Origin: Trichosphaerium sp. ATCC 40318
Lineage: Eukaryota; Discosea; Flabellinia; Trichosidae
Reading direction: 5' to 3'
NCBI GenBank assembly: GCA_038496445.1
Contig: JALMLS010000354.1
Location: forward strand, 538,045 to 602,044
Length of the DNA stretch: 64,000 nt
The position numbers were made by a program, and so were the translations under genes. The notes beneath the pieces are model-generated. The model saw nothing but the letters and a program-made list of their open reading frames with translations. It was not told where the DNA came from and ran no database searches. Shown piece by piece: positions 22,527 through 34,650 of the stretch (its first letter is position 1; each line of letters starts with the position of its first letter).

Positions 22527-24410
22527 ATGCAAACAACTCCTAAAACTAAAGTGTATGTTACCCAAGGTGCGCTAGTCCAATCGCCAAAAGCCGAACTCGT
22601 AGAAAACCATTTAGGCAAGAAATGGCAACAAAAAGCATCTGAAATAATTCTAACGCACTATAGGATACAAAAGGAGCAATCTACAAAAGTTGTTTTTCGT
22701 TCAAGAAAGCAAAGAAGGCAGACAACCTCTATCGACGCCAAAAAACATCTCAGCGCGATAAACAACAAGCGAAGAAACAATCTACAAGAGAGGAAAGACT
22801 TTTTTGAAAAAGTCCGAAATTTCGGTCGACCAACACGTGACAGCCGAAAAGATCGTGAAGAAAGACGCCAAAAAGAACTAAAAAAGAACTTAAGGAAAGA
22901 GTACCTCGGTATAAAGGACCATAAGCCCAAACACTACAAGAAAAAAATCCCACCAAACGGAAAAACACATTGGAGTCTTTCAGATGATACAGCGAAAGAT
23001 TCTCTTCTACCTTCGAATCTAGTCCGTCCATTATTCGGGCGAGGTTCTCTCGGTGGTATAGATCACAAAGGACTCGAGAAACAGGTATCCGCGAAGCACT
23101 GGTCAAAGAAAAGTCGGAACGAGATGACGAACCGTGATTGGAAAATAATGCGCGAAGATAACTCGATAGCTGTCACTGGACACAACCCACCTCCACCTAT
23201 TACAAGATGGAACCAATGTACAATCCCTCAGACTCTCCAAGATGCCTTGAAAGCTTGCAAGTTCTATAAACCAACACCAATCCAGATGCAAGCCATCCCA
23301 GTCCTTCAAAGAAGCAACAACGAGAACCTTATCGCCACTGCTCAAACAGGATCAGGAAAAACATTGGCATTCCTTGTATCCATCTTCACGGATATCCTAA
23401 ACGCGAATATCAGCCAAAGCAATCTCGTAGGAGCTTCTGGACCAGCTGCGCTCGTTTTGGTTCCAACACGTGAACTCGCTCTACAAATATTTAGTGTTTA
23501 TGAGCAGCTTGCTGAACACGTCAGTGGAGTTCGCGCTGTTTGCCTTTATGGAGGCGTGCCAGAGTACATACATGCTCAGATGCTTAGTCAAGCACCTAAC
23601 CTTCTTATCGCTACTCCTGGACGTCTCTGGCAGTGTATTCAAGGAAGATATACAACACTATCAGAGTGTCGGTTTGTAGTAATGGATGAAGCCGACAAAC
23701 TGGTAGAAGCATTCGAAGAAGACGTTGCAACGATGCTTGACATGATTCCACCTCCACCAAGGAAAATAGCTTTATTTTCAGCTACAATGCCTCTTCACGT
23801 TATGGCGTTGGCTAGAAAGAAGAATTTCTTGACTCGCGCTATCAAGGTATCCATCGGCAATGACGACTTGACAACAAATGATAAAATACGACAATATGTT
23901 GAAATCCTATCAGGTGACGGTGAAAAACGAAAACGACTTGCTCGTATCCTACAGCATGCTCAGCCGCCTGTGATTCTGTTCGTGAGTACCAGGAACCGAG
24001 CTGATAACCTAGCACACTTCATATCGAAGTCTGAGAGGATCCAATGGCGTGCAGCGGCTATGCATGGCGGTAAAAATCAACTTCATAGAGGTCGTATTTT
24101 GAACGACTTCAAGGAGGGTTCAACTGATATTCTCATCGCTACAGGCCTTGTTGAACGTGGTCTGGATGTGAAAGGTGTTTGTCATGTTATCAACTACGAC
24201 TTACCTGGTACTATCGCTGATTATGTTCATCGTATTGGAAGGACAGGAAGAATGTCAGGAGGAAAGATGGAAAAAGGTGAAGCAACAACTTTTGTTACTC
24301 CATCAGATGATAAGAGTGTCATTGGTGATTTGAATAAGTTCTTAAGAAGATGTAGTAATGTTAGTATACCTAGAGGTCTATACGCCCTAGGCACACGCAA
24401 TAACTATTAA
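22527..24410 (+). CDS. PRP28: DEAD-box RNA helicase, Prp28/DDX23-like (U5 snRNP)
   Basis: Intronless ORF of 627 residues. The helicase core shows, in order, TPIQMQAIPV (Q motif), ATAQTGSGKT (I), PTRELALQ (Ia), TPGRL (Ib), DEAD, SAT (III), RGLDVKGV (V) and HRIGRTGR (VI). Assignment to Prp28 rests on the segment before the Q motif (HWSKKSRNEMTNRDWKIMRE then PPPPITRW). It follows the Prp28/DDX23 pattern of H-W-x-x-K...D-R-D-W-x-I-x-R-E-D and P-x-P...W. Prp28 displaces U1 from the 5' splice site when the tri-snRNP joins (family knowledge), fitting an intron-rich genome. The basic N-terminus (about 200 residues) is Lys/Arg-rich but lacks the long RS domain of animal DDX23. The neighbouring insertion GFEPDV of canonical Prp28 is altered (EAFEEDV). 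Confidence 0.85.
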   Translation: MQTTPKTKVYVTQGALVQSPKAELVENHLGKKWQQKASEIILTHYRIQKEQSTKVVFRSRKQRRQTTSIDAKKHLSAINNKRRNNLQERKDFFEKVRNFGRPTRDSRKDREERRQKELKKNLRKEYLGIKDHKPKHYKKKIPPNGKTHWSLSDDTAKDSLLPSNLVRPLFGRGSLGGIDHKGLEKQVSAKHWSKKSRNEMTNRDWKIMREDNSIAVTGHNPPPPITRWNQCTIPQTLQDALKACKFYKPTPIQMQAIPVLQRSNNENLIATAQTGSGKTLAFLVSIFTDILNANISQSNLVGASGPAALVLVPTRELALQIFSVYEQLAEHVSGVRAVCLYGGVPEYIHAQMLSQAPNLLIATPGRLWQCIQGRYTTLSECRFVVMDEADKLVEAFEEDVATMLDMIPPPPRKIALFSATMPLHVMALARKKNFLTRAIKVSIGNDDLTTNDKIRQYVEILSGDGEKRKRLARILQHAQPPVILFVSTRNRADNLAHFISKSERIQWRAAAMHGGKNQLHRGRILNDFKEGSTDILIATGLVERGLDVKGVCHVINYDLPGTIADYVHRIGRTGRMSGGKMEKGEATTFVTPSDDKSVIGDLNKFLRRCSNVSIPRGLYALGTRNNY

Positions 24411-24640
24411 ATAAATTATAGTTTAGAACACTTGTTCTCTATTTTCTTGTTTTTTTCTTTGAAGTCTCTGTAGGCACTTGTGTTTTCTCCCGTACTGAAT
24501 TAGATAGTATTACTAAATACTCTTGCATTTTAATCAACTGCTACTGTCCCTTTTGGTAGGTTAAAAAGAAAGCAAAAGGACAGCACCTTACTTTTTTAAA
24601 CCAGTTTATTGTTCTGGGTTAATACAATACAATTACTTTA

Positions 24641-26458
24641 TTAAATATATGTTGGATCGTCAAGAATATTAGATAATATTGTTTGGCGTACAGACTAAAA
24701 TAATAGTAAATAACCAGAGAACCTTTGGACACAAATTAAAACGATAAAAAAGATGAAACGCACCCCAAAAACAAACGATATATTTTTTGTATTAACAGCA
24801 CAAGTGAAGTGAGTAAATATAACATGTTCACTAATATTTCGTTCTAAATACTTTGATTTAACAAACTCTAATGCTTGGTTATAATCCGCTCCTCCTTTGT
24901 AGTCCGTCTAAATAGAAACTGTAAGAACAAAAAAAGGAGAAAAAAAGAAGAAAAAGCTCTCGCAAAAACGTGATCGATACACATTGTTTAAAGTCAACAC
25001 CAGGTTGAACAATAATGCCATTTTTCCTTTTTTAGGCCACCAGGTGGCATCAAAGTAATATAAATGTTTAGGATGCGCCTTTTAAAAAAACTTGACATAT
25101 TCTTCTTACGAAGAACATTAACGTACAAATAACTTATTTAAGGGTACGCCTTCAGTTATCTTTTCTTCAAAAAGATCTATTTTGTTTAAAAATAGAATAA
25201 TATCAACGCTCTTAAATGGCCTAGAGTTTGCAATTTCTTCAAACAACAAAATAGATTCGTCCATCCTAAAACGTATACGTCAAATAACTACAACGTCACC
25301 ACAGTACATTAGATAGTTTAAAAAAAAGTTGGCATACCTGTTTTTACCTGTTTGTTCACGCAAGGTTTGGTTATACTCGCTTAAAGACGCTACAAAGACC
25401 ACAGCAGTGATCATATCTTGAAATAAATGAAGCCATTTTCTGTGTAAATTGTGAGAAATGAATGAATTTAAGATATTCCGTTTACCTTCTTTCACTTTGC
25501 TGGCCACCAACATCTATCATAGAAAAGCAAAATTGTTCAAATGTAAATTCAGTTTCTTCTATACCAGTCGTTCTCACTCGAGCCCTAAAACTGCCGTTAG
25601 AGTTATCCAAGAAAACAATAAAAAAAATATACTTTAATATATCTTCATTTGTAGGAACATAACCTTTACTTGACAACCGATCTACAGAATCAAAAAAACT
25701 ATAACGCATATTAATAGATAATAATAGCCACTTCAAAAAGTAGTTTTCATTCAAAGAACTTAGTTATTAACATGTCAAATTACAAAAAAAATTAAGTTGA
25801 CTTACTATGACGCTGTATCATTCATCTGGAACATAGAATCACGCATAGAAAATGCTTTACGTATACCCTTATCATTCCATAATGTATTTATTACACTGGC
25901 AACATCAGATGTTAACAATGAACGTTGTTGACCATGTCGAAACATTTCCAAAAACTTTTGTGCAACAATCTACAACAACAATCTGTCAATTCATGAAAAC
26001 TACTTCGCGTCTGGTATCATATTAACGTACCAAGTTATCCTGACTATCTAGGGATATGCACATATCTTGACAAGCCTTTACAAGGCTAACCATCTCATTT
26101 ATGGCGTTGTAGTGCACAACAAATACCCATTCAGTTGAATCGTTTGCAAAACTTTTTTGTGCATCAAGTATCTTCATCTGTTTAAATACAGTAGATTTAC
26201 CTTGTGGAAGCGATGTTATAAAACAGCCTTACAGAAAAAAATAGATTGAAAAACCAAAAAGGTAGCAAAGTATCGGAGTAATTTTATAGCTATTTATATG
26301 ACTGTACCAGATTCTCCTGCGCCTATTACGCGTTAACGGTGAATTTCAAGATAAATCAGCTTGACAAGCGTACCTAGTAGTAATATGCGTACTACGTCTT
26401 GAGGATTGCGGTTATTGGTCGCATAGGCGCGCTGTGATCTTTTCATGCAACAAGCCAT
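24641..26458 (-). CDS. Heterotrimeric G protein alpha subunit
   Basis: The ATG at 26458 opens MACCMKRS, whose paired cysteines fit N-terminal palmitoylation, though the usual Gly2 is replaced by Ala. Split over a small intron is GAGESGKST (P-loop). Later exons have [14 protein letters not shown] (switch I, with the Arg and Thr conserved), [14 protein letters not shown] (switch II with the catalytic Gln kept), [12 protein letters not shown] (NKxD) and [10 protein letters not shown] (TCAT-type base loop). The last exon ends with DDPTYI and a stop at 24641. Gα couples membrane receptors to effectors. Introns number at least nine, including one between LLL and GAGES. The last residues do not match the CGLF, EYNLV or QYELL tails of animal classes, so receptor class cannot be named. 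Confidence 0.92.
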
Positions 26459-26737
26459 TATGAATAGTTTATTTATGTGCACCGCCTTTGCACTTGCAAA
26501 TCAGGCGCCTGTTTCCGTGCAATAGTAAAAAGGCGTTTTCCTTAAATGCCTACAAAACCCAAATAAGAGGCACTGCGAATACTCTATCCTTGCGCCTGAA
26601 CGATGTGCTCGCTTTTCGGCCTAACACAAATCGAAGCGTAAGCAGTTTGACTGTTTTGAATCATTTTGTAAGTGTTCTGTTGGTACAACCGTCAACAGTC
26701 TTGCACCAGTACAACAGCGGTACAAAGGAACGTTATA

Positions 26738-28048
26738 ATGCCTACTGGGATACAAAAACACATCACGACAAATAACGAATCTACTTTACTTGTTAATGCA
26801 ATCCGAGTCGCCTCTATTGCGTTGCTTGCCGCGTGTTATACGCATAGCGAGTCACTACAGGTACGCCTGGCCATAACCCGTCGAAAAGGAAGCTAACAGC
26901 GTAGAAAGGCATCTGTAGACACTCTCTGGGAGGTTTTAAAACAAAACAACGTATACACGTCAGTTTACGCGGAAACAGTACATACCGCCGTAAGCATCAC
27001 TAAAATGGCGCAATTCGCTTACCGGGCCTCTAGTTGTGGGTGTTATCGATTCTAATCGGATTTAATATTTTCCTTCAAATACCCGGCGTCAGAAAGTACA
27101 AAATAGATAAAACCGACGCTGTCTTCTCCAAAGGTGTCAAGCGTCACTATTGGCAAATATTTGTAGAATCTGTCACTTATTTAACGCCACTTGCCGTTTT
27201 AGACACGTTTGTTAAAAAGTACTATCACGGTACGTTATGGAAACATTGTTTTGCGCGCTGTGCGAGTAATTGATACTTTTTTTTTAACTTCTGAGATTAG
27301 GTGTTGATGTGGAACTCTGGCGCACTCATGAGAGTGATAACTGGTTTCTACATACAAGACTACTACCTGATAAAGCACCAACGGTCGGAGAGATTCTAGT
27401 AACAAATCTGCTAGCATTTGTAAGTACAACAATAATCTCTGAGTGCTTCTTTTAACAGAAACGCAGATTGTTTTTGACGCAGGATTTTTTGTACTTCACT
27501 ATACACTACACCAAGTACCAATATTATACAGGTACCTACAACCTTAAAGTCGTGTTTATGTTGTACTAATCAGTTGCACATTTAGGTGGTTTCATAAGTA
27601 CCATCATGATCATGAACACTTGGTTCTCATGTACACTAATAAGCTTTCTATAGTAAGTTTGTTTCAAGGATATGAAACCCTCTTTTTTTTTTAGTGAGTG
27701 TTTTTTTTTTGACTAAACACGTGATATAGGTAGAAAGGACATTGATTGTAGGCATTGCAAACTTTTCTTTAAAGATGTTCCACGCACACCCACTGTCAAG
27801 AACAGTCTTCATTTTTCTGTTTGCTGCAATGTTTCTTGATAATCACTGCGGTTAGTTGAAAGATTACCATGTTACACTGATTTGATATACCCTTAGGATA
27901 CGACTTTCCTTGGTCATATGATAAAATCATTCCATTTGGTTTGATTGGTGGAAGCAGACGGCATTATGAACACCATATTAATGGAGCATTACATTTTCAA
28001 GCGTATTTCACTTATATAGACAAGTTTTTCTTTAGTGAGGATAAATGA
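26738..28048 (+). CDS. Sterol desaturase/fatty acid hydroxylase family membrane enzyme
   Basis: The start ATG at 26738 gives a short leader with a hydrophobic segment (IRVASIALLAAC). A second helix (WVLSILIGFNIFLQIPGV) and later helices follow across about six short introns. The di-iron histidine boxes of the family are seen in order: HYTLH (HX3H), WFHKYHHDH (HX2HH) and RRHYEHH (HX2HH). This matches C4-methylsterol oxidase, C5-desaturase or cholesterol 25-hydroxylase-like enzymes, which act in the ER on sterols or lipids using O2 (family knowledge). The total length near 270 residues is normal. The exact substrate cannot be decided. The start lies only about 280 bases from the divergently transcribed G-alpha gene, so the two may share a promoter region. 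Confidence 0.88.
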
Positions 28049-28344
28049 GAACAGAATAACTAAATGTCTTGTGATACAATGTATATTTGTATTCAAAAAA
28101 AAAAAAGTATTTATGAAGAAACCGTTTAGTTATACCTTGTTCTCCAATGCTAAGCTTGTGCAAAACGCCTGTTAACACGTGATTCACGAATTTGATATGG
28201 TTCAGGAGTGTGTGAACAAACAACGAACAGAGAATATCGACTTTGATACTAATTAACACTTTTTTTTGTTGCCAAGTACAAAAGTCAGCGAAAATCTGTT
28301 AACGTATTTTTTTGTATTTCGCAAACTCTACTGGCGCTATTGCT

Positions 28345-31300
28345 ATGAACTCGCGACAGAGGAGGAACATTCACAGGCGTTTGACAATAAAGTACAAGGA
28401 TGAAAAAGTCCTAACGAAGGAGCACACGCGTTGGTGTTACAATTTAGATGGGCAGCCACGCACTACTGCGCATTATTCAAAGGACGAAGAAAATAGAAAC
28501 TTGACAAACCCAAACGATTTAAGCTTCCTCGTTGAGGTCAAAAAGAAGGCAAAGACGTCAACACAGAAGCTTGAAGAGCTTATTGGACCAAACCCAGAAA
28601 AGATGCTCAAAGACGAAGAAGACTTCGCTGGTTTGAAGGTAAGCATCATCGTACTTGTTATTTCGTTATTGTTTTTCCAACTTGCGTTATTTCACGGAAC
28701 GCAACCGCAATTTCTTCTACACGTCGACAAACGCCTAAAACCCTTACGTCATCATTAGAACTTGGGCGCTACATGCTATATGAACAGTTTGCTGCAGACT
28801 CTTTACCACAACACTTTATTTCGCCAAGGTATTTACAAATGGACTGGAGACGAAGATGACGTACGTTTTATTGCATAGACAAGCCGAAAAACGGTAATGA
28901 CTCTATGTTTTCAAGTCTTGAAGCTCTGAACTACAGAAATTACGCCTGTTCGCGTCTTGAGCCTGTTAATGAATCAAAAGTTGTTTTTTTCTCTTGGGAA
29001 CGCTATTTTTATTGGAAGAACTTATCACGTGTCTTATTATGAAATAGGAGAAGAATATTTGTGGAGAGCTTCAGTTGCTTTTCTCAAAGCTTCAAAAAGG
29101 TCATGCTAAGTATGTTATACCTACAAAGTTTGCCAGGGCTGTAAATATTGATACTGGTATCCAGCAAGACGCTCAAGAGTACGGAATCATCATCACCATT
29201 ATTTTACAGCCAACTTATATTTTTGACAAGGTTTTATAAGCTACTTGTGACTTATCTTGAGAGAATATTTGAGGAATCTAATGATCCTGAAATTAAAGAT
29301 CTAGTCAAGCAGTTTGTTGGTAAACTAGTATATTTAACAGAGTGTCCAAATTGCAACGCGACTTCGACAAAGGAAGAGGACTACTATGAGTTAGATTTAC
29401 CTATAAAGGCATGTTATTTTGTTTATATTTGTGGTGCTCTCGTGACTGTTGTTGATTGAATATTAGGGTAATGACGAGCTAAAAGATGCACTTAAGGCGT
29501 ATTTTAGACAAGAAACTGTTGAGGGGTTTAAATGCGAAGCATGTAATGAATCTGTTAATGTCAGACGAGGTATTACATTGACATCTTTGCCTAAGGTAAT
29601 TTTCATTCCATTTTACTATTCATTGAAAACGTTTACTTTCTGTAACTTACACGTTTTTTTGAGTAGGTTCTCAATTTACAGCTTATGCGTTTTGTGTTCG
29701 ATACAAAAACGTTTTCGAAAGAAAAAGTAATGAATTCCGTTCTGTTTCCCAAGACAATAGATATGAGAGATCATATTCAAGGAACACGTGAAGAAGTGCG
29801 TTGTTTTTGGTATTTTTCACTTTGTATTTGCTCTTATCACGTGGTTAACATGTGCAATATTTAGCTTGCTGAACAGAATTTAAAATATGACTTGAGTGCC
29901 GTTATTTGTCATATTGGCACATCAGCGTTTGGAGGACATTATGTGGCTTACACTAGACAGAAAGTATCGTACGTTGAATATTCAATTAAATGTGTTGCTG
30001 ATAGTAAAACACAGAGAATATACAGACTATTGGTGGAGGTTTGATGACGATAAAGTAGAAAGACTGCTAACGTACCCATTCAAGAAATCCAAGTATGATT
30101 ACGTTAGTACAGGTACTTTCTTGTTCAATGTTTCTTGAGTCGCTTTTTTAACTGGTTTAAAGATAGAAAGACAGAGACGGCTTATATGCTCATATATCAA
30201 AGACAAGATTATGTAGATGTTAAACCGACACCACCAGAGAAAGCAGAAAAGCTTGTGGAACAAGAGAACCAGGTAACAGCTTTTTTAAAACAAAACAGCT
30301 TTTACTTCATGAGTTTTTTCTAACGCACTTTCAAAGCAATTGTACAAAAACGTGGAGTCTTATAATAGTGTGAAAGAAGGCGAACAAGATTCTGTTCATG
30401 CTGACGTTATACAGAAAAATGAGCTGTTAGCTGTACGTTAAGACATTGTGAGACCAAGTGGGACTCATTTTAAACAAAAGGGATTAAGCGTCCATACAAG
30501 TTCTGACGATTATGCATTCATAAACGCTAACTGGCTTCATGCTTGGGCTTCTGGGAATGAGGCTATGGCACCTATAGATAATTCAGTTTTACTATGTGAT
30601 CATAATAAAGCATCCTTTAAGGACCTGAAAAGAGTGAAGAGGATAAGCAAGGTATGTAGAATAAACTTGGCCAATAATAGTCAAGTTACTAAAAAAATTC
30701 TGTTTAGACTGTGTATGATGTCTTGCATGATAAGTTTAAGGTACGTTGTTTGCAATGATAAAATATACCCTTTGGTCCTTACTTGAATTAGGGAGGACCA
30801 ATGCTAGACCATGAGAGCTTGTGTGAAGAATGTTGTCAAGCATATTGGACAAATGAAGTGTATGTTGTTAAAAGCTTGTAGCCAAACTTACATTGTTAAG
30901 TGACGTTTTTGAACGAAAGCGAATGAAGAAAGAGATTGAGCAAGCTATTGATAAGTTTAGCTACACACACAGTACAACTGATAATGGATTCTTTGTTTCA
31001 AAGGCCTGGCTTCAACGTACGTGATGAAAAAACCAAAAAGGACTTTGATGTACTTTTCGTTTTCTAACTTTTTTGAAGTTTGGACAAAAGGCAGTTGTGA
31101 ATCTGTTGCAGATATGATGCCTAATATTTTAATGGATATATCTTGCCCTCATGGAAAACTTTTACCAAAAGCAGAGTCAAAGAAAATACCTGACGAGGTA
31201 AAACTTGGGTTAGGGTCGGGTTGATTTACATGAAAGCTTATCGTCCTTTAGGCATGGTTGTACTTTATGTCGCTGATACCTGGAGAAAATACAATTAAAC

Positions 31301-32977
31301 CTCTCCCTGGAACGTCTAGACCATGTAAAGAATGTGCCAAGGAGAACGAACGAGAAGCTAAAGAGCGTAAAGAGCAAATAATGGCAAGAAACTCTGAAAA
31401 ATCAAAGCTGTAGTAAGTAATACTCACCTTTTTTTTGAAGCTAACTGATACCTTTAGTAATGTTGTTACATATAAGAATAGACGTATTACAGCGAAGAAC
31501 TGTATTACTGGTAAATCATATATCATAGTACCACGGAAGTGGTTCAAGTCTTGGCTTGATTACACAGACGGCAAAGGGTTAGCTGCTTTTTTCTTGGATT
31601 ACTTTTTTTGACTGTTTTTTTATTTAGTCCACGACCAGGTGCCCTTGATTTTACAACAATGTTATGTCCACATGGCGGTTTAGCATATAGAATCAGTGAT
31701 GCAATGAAACAAAAAAGACGAGATACTAAACTAGAGCTTATAAATGAGAGAGATTACGAAGAATTGATTGATGTTGGAAAGTACGTTCTTCTGTTGCTTT
31801 TTTTTTTGAGTGTGTTTGATTACTTACAACACTATTAAAGATATGAAGTCAAAGGAAGTGTAATGAGGTTCCATTGTCAAGAAACAGCTTACGCAAGTAC
31901 GAATTCTTTGTCCGTTAGTTAAACCAAAACTGGTTCTTTTTCTGACTCGATTGGATTTTTTCTTTCGATGATCACGATGTACCAAGTAACTGATGTATTT
32001 ATTTTTCTTTAGCTCAAACTGTTATTGGTATTCATGAACCAGAAGTATGCAATGCTTGTGCTGATAAAAGACGTGAAGACGACTTGCGTCAACTGTGTAA
32101 TTTCAAAGGGGAAAAAATCTTTGTGGCAGAAAAAATAGATGTAACATCAACCTTTACTCTAAAGAAGAGTACGTTCGAAATCAAATGTTTTTTTGCTTTT
32201 GTATAAAACCAAGCGAGGTCATTCAAACATGGTTCACACCCAGGACCTTATTTCTTTGGCTCTAACAATACTACCGAAAATCCAGAAAACATCCAAAAAT
32301 ATCCAAAAAAAGAATGTTATCGACATTACATAAACGCTTTGGATTTTTGATTATAGATTGTTTTATTAATTTTATTCTGTTTAGTGCAAATTTCTGTATC
32401 TGGAGGAATGAGTGTACAGACTCTTAAGCTTAATATTTATCAAGCTTCAGATATTTTACCTTTTCAACAAAAGTTATATTTTGGTGGTGTCTGTCTATCG
32501 AATGATAATGATACTCTATCGGATTATAAAATACTGCCTTTTTGTACATTAGTTGTTGTAAAAATGAGTGAGGATGAACTTGCTGCAGAGGCAATGAAAG
32601 AATCACATCAAAGGCAAAAGTTTGCGAAAGAAAAAGGATTTGAAGGTAACCCTACGAAAAAAATTATTTTGTATCTTTTTTCCTTCATTGAGCTCATTCA
32701 CTTATTCTCTTTAAGGTACTGGACTACAAGGTTTATCGCCCCATCCAGCCAAGAAACAAAAAATTGAAGATCCAGATGTAGTAGAAGTAGTTGAAATAGA
32801 CCCACAAGTACGACTTATTCCACTTTTTTTTTTTTTCAATGTCTGTCTTATTTGTAAACTCTTTTCCATCTTAACAGCTTTTACTAGTGGCCATGTAGGA
32901 TGTGTACTTTTCTTAATGAAGATACAATGCTAGCTTGTGCTGTATGTGGAAATGAAAGACCACCAATGCATGCATAA
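28345..32977 (+). CDS. Ubiquitin-specific protease, USP48-like, with UBL and C-terminal RanBP2 zinc finger
   Basis: Many-exon gene. The N-terminus (RWCYNLDGQPR...) leads to the Cys box NLGATCYMNSLLQ at about 28759, just after an intron. A finger region follows with paired cysteines (TECPNCNAT and KCEACNES), then LQLMRF, and the His box AFGGHYVAYTR near 29940. A tail of DUSP-like segments has repeated ISCPHGKLLP and MLCPHGGLAY motifs and CKECAKENE-type cysteines. Next comes a ubiquitin-like domain (LNIYQASDILPFQQKLYF), and last a RanBP2-type zinc finger (CRMCTFLNEDTMLACAVCG) with the four cysteines in place. USP48 removes ubiquitin in the nucleus (family knowledge); DUSPs and UBL are expected, but the terminal RanBP2 finger is not part of the animal protein as I know it. 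About 20 introns. The stop is at 32975-32977. Confidence 0.88.
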
Positions 32978-33245
32978 TAAATACATCAAAACAAAATTGC
33001 AGCTGCTGTAGTTTATTTCTTGTACTTTTTTTTTTTGCTACCTGAGACTAAGATTCGACGTGACTTAAAAAAAGACAAGTCTGAAGAACGTGCTACGTAG
33101 CAGCAGTCAAACCTATAAATAAATCACGTGGACTTACAATTTACGCAATTAGTCACACGTATCAAAAAATCATGGTGACTTTAATGTACAGAACATTACA
33201 ACTCCAATGCTTTGTCATTGTAGTTTATTCAGGGTTTTTTTGCAT
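32978..33245. other. Short convergent intergenic region
   Basis: Lies between the USP48-like stop and the stop of the minus-strand F-box/MORN gene. Contains one CACGTG near 33126 and nothing else I can support. Confidence 0.5.
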
Positions 33246-34219
33246 CTAATAATATTCATCATACATCCACGTTTTGCCTTTCATCAGTTTACCATTTTTG
33301 TATACACACTCCTTTGACGGTTGACAGTTATTATACCATGACTTAAATTCTCCATCTCGTCTTCCCTGGACGTATGTACAGTGGCTTTGCAGGTGTCCGT
33401 TATCATGCCAACGCTTGCACTCTCCGTCTCGTTTACCTTTCACGAAATTGCTCTGCTCTCTCAGTTGACCATTTCTTCTATACCATGATAAGTATTTTCC
33501 ATGTATTTGGCCTTGTAAGTAATGGCAATGTACTAACTGTTGGCCTTTTCTACCCCATTTCTTGTACTCACCATGTTTTTTGTCATTGGTATAAGTACAA
33601 TGCTTTTCTAACACACCGTTGCTTAACCATTGTTTGTAATCACCTTCCTTTTTGTCATTTACATAACAAAACTTCTCTGCCATTTGTCCATTGCAATACC
33701 AGCTTCTATGACCACCATTTCGCTTACCACTTATGTAATTACTATGTTCTGATAGTTGACCTTCTTGAGTATACTCCATTAGTTCTCCATTCTTTTCACC
33801 ATTGTGATAGCAACTCTTCTTTCTCAACTGCCCATTGTTGTAATACTCTATTCTTTCTCCTTCACATTTATCGTTTGAGTAGGTACACTCTAAACGCAAT
33901 GTTCCATTAGAATGCCAACACTTATGCTCTCCATCACGTTTACCATGTATCCAATACCTTTGACTTATAATTTTTGAGTCGGCTCCAAACTTCAACCATT
34001 TACTGTGTTTTTTAAAGTCACAATCAAATCTTGTTGTTGTCGCTGTTTGTTTTGATAAGATAGGCCACTTTAAGTAAACTTCAAAGTCAATATCAATAAT
34101 ATCAAGCTGTAGTTCCACCGGAAGGCTTAGTATACTCTTTTCGTTTATACTATCGGTTTGTATCTATTTATGAGTAAATAAAGGCTAGTTACACCAATAG
34201 TTACCTTGCGTTTTATCAT
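33246..34219 (-). CDS. F-box protein with MORN/YwqK-type repeats
   Basis: The long exon lacks its own ATG. An upstream mini-exon (ATG at 34219, MIKRK) joins it in phase through a 40-nt intron (GTAACT...AATAG). This yields SLPVELQLDIIDIDFEVYLKW, an F-box-like start. The rest is about nine tandem units of 22-24 residues of the form NGQLREQSNFVKGKRDGE-WY, the MORN/YwqK type. MORN-like repeats bind membranes or proteins; YwqK-like arrays are also frequent in giant DNA viruses and in protist families (family knowledge). As an F-box protein, the repeats would present substrates to an SCF ligase, which is an inference. Length about 305 residues. Internal repeat identity is high, suggesting recent expansion of units. 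Confidence 0.75.
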
Positions 34220-34650
34220 TGAGTTAATAAATAACTTAGAAGGTTTGTAGTCACGTGGGTATTATTGCTAGTATGTTTGTAGCCTGAAGTCAACGACACT
34301 GTTTTTTTTCAGAGTGATTGTAACGACACACTCTTAGAATACTGGAAAGTTTCCGGGAAGGAATCATTCCAAAAGCTCTTTGCATTTTCTTCGAAAAAAA
34401 AAAGCATGACAAGAATTGGCAGTTCAAAAGTAACTTTAAGGACTAACTCAACGATAATCCAATCCTCGACTCTGACCAACAACACACTATTTCCTTTAAT
34501 GCAGATACACGAAGAAACACGAGCATCAGAATTCTCATTTAGTTCTGAGTGTTGGCTGGAACTTGTTGCCTGACTTAAACATTGAAATCTAAAAATAAAT
34601 TCGCAAGCCACTTCTAGCGATCAAACTACAAAAGATTGCTTACAATTAGA
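34220..34650. other. Divergent spacer between two F-box genes
   Basis: A minus-strand stretch at 34309-34611 is open but has no ATG and no domain. The spacer separates the F-box/MORN gene (minus) from the F-box/NHL gene (plus) and contains one CACGTG near 34251. It may act as a shared promoter. Confidence 0.4.

Noticed and set aside
22658-23345. Several minus-strand open frames
   Set aside because: Antisense shadows of the intronless Prp28-like helicase.
33374-33910. Open frame of 178 codons on the plus strand
   Set aside because: It is the antisense shadow of the F-box/MORN gene; its regularity comes from the repeats on the other strand.
34309-34611. Minus-strand open frame between the two F-box genes
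   Set aside because: It starts with GTG rather than ATG, has no family signal and sits in a likely promoter region.
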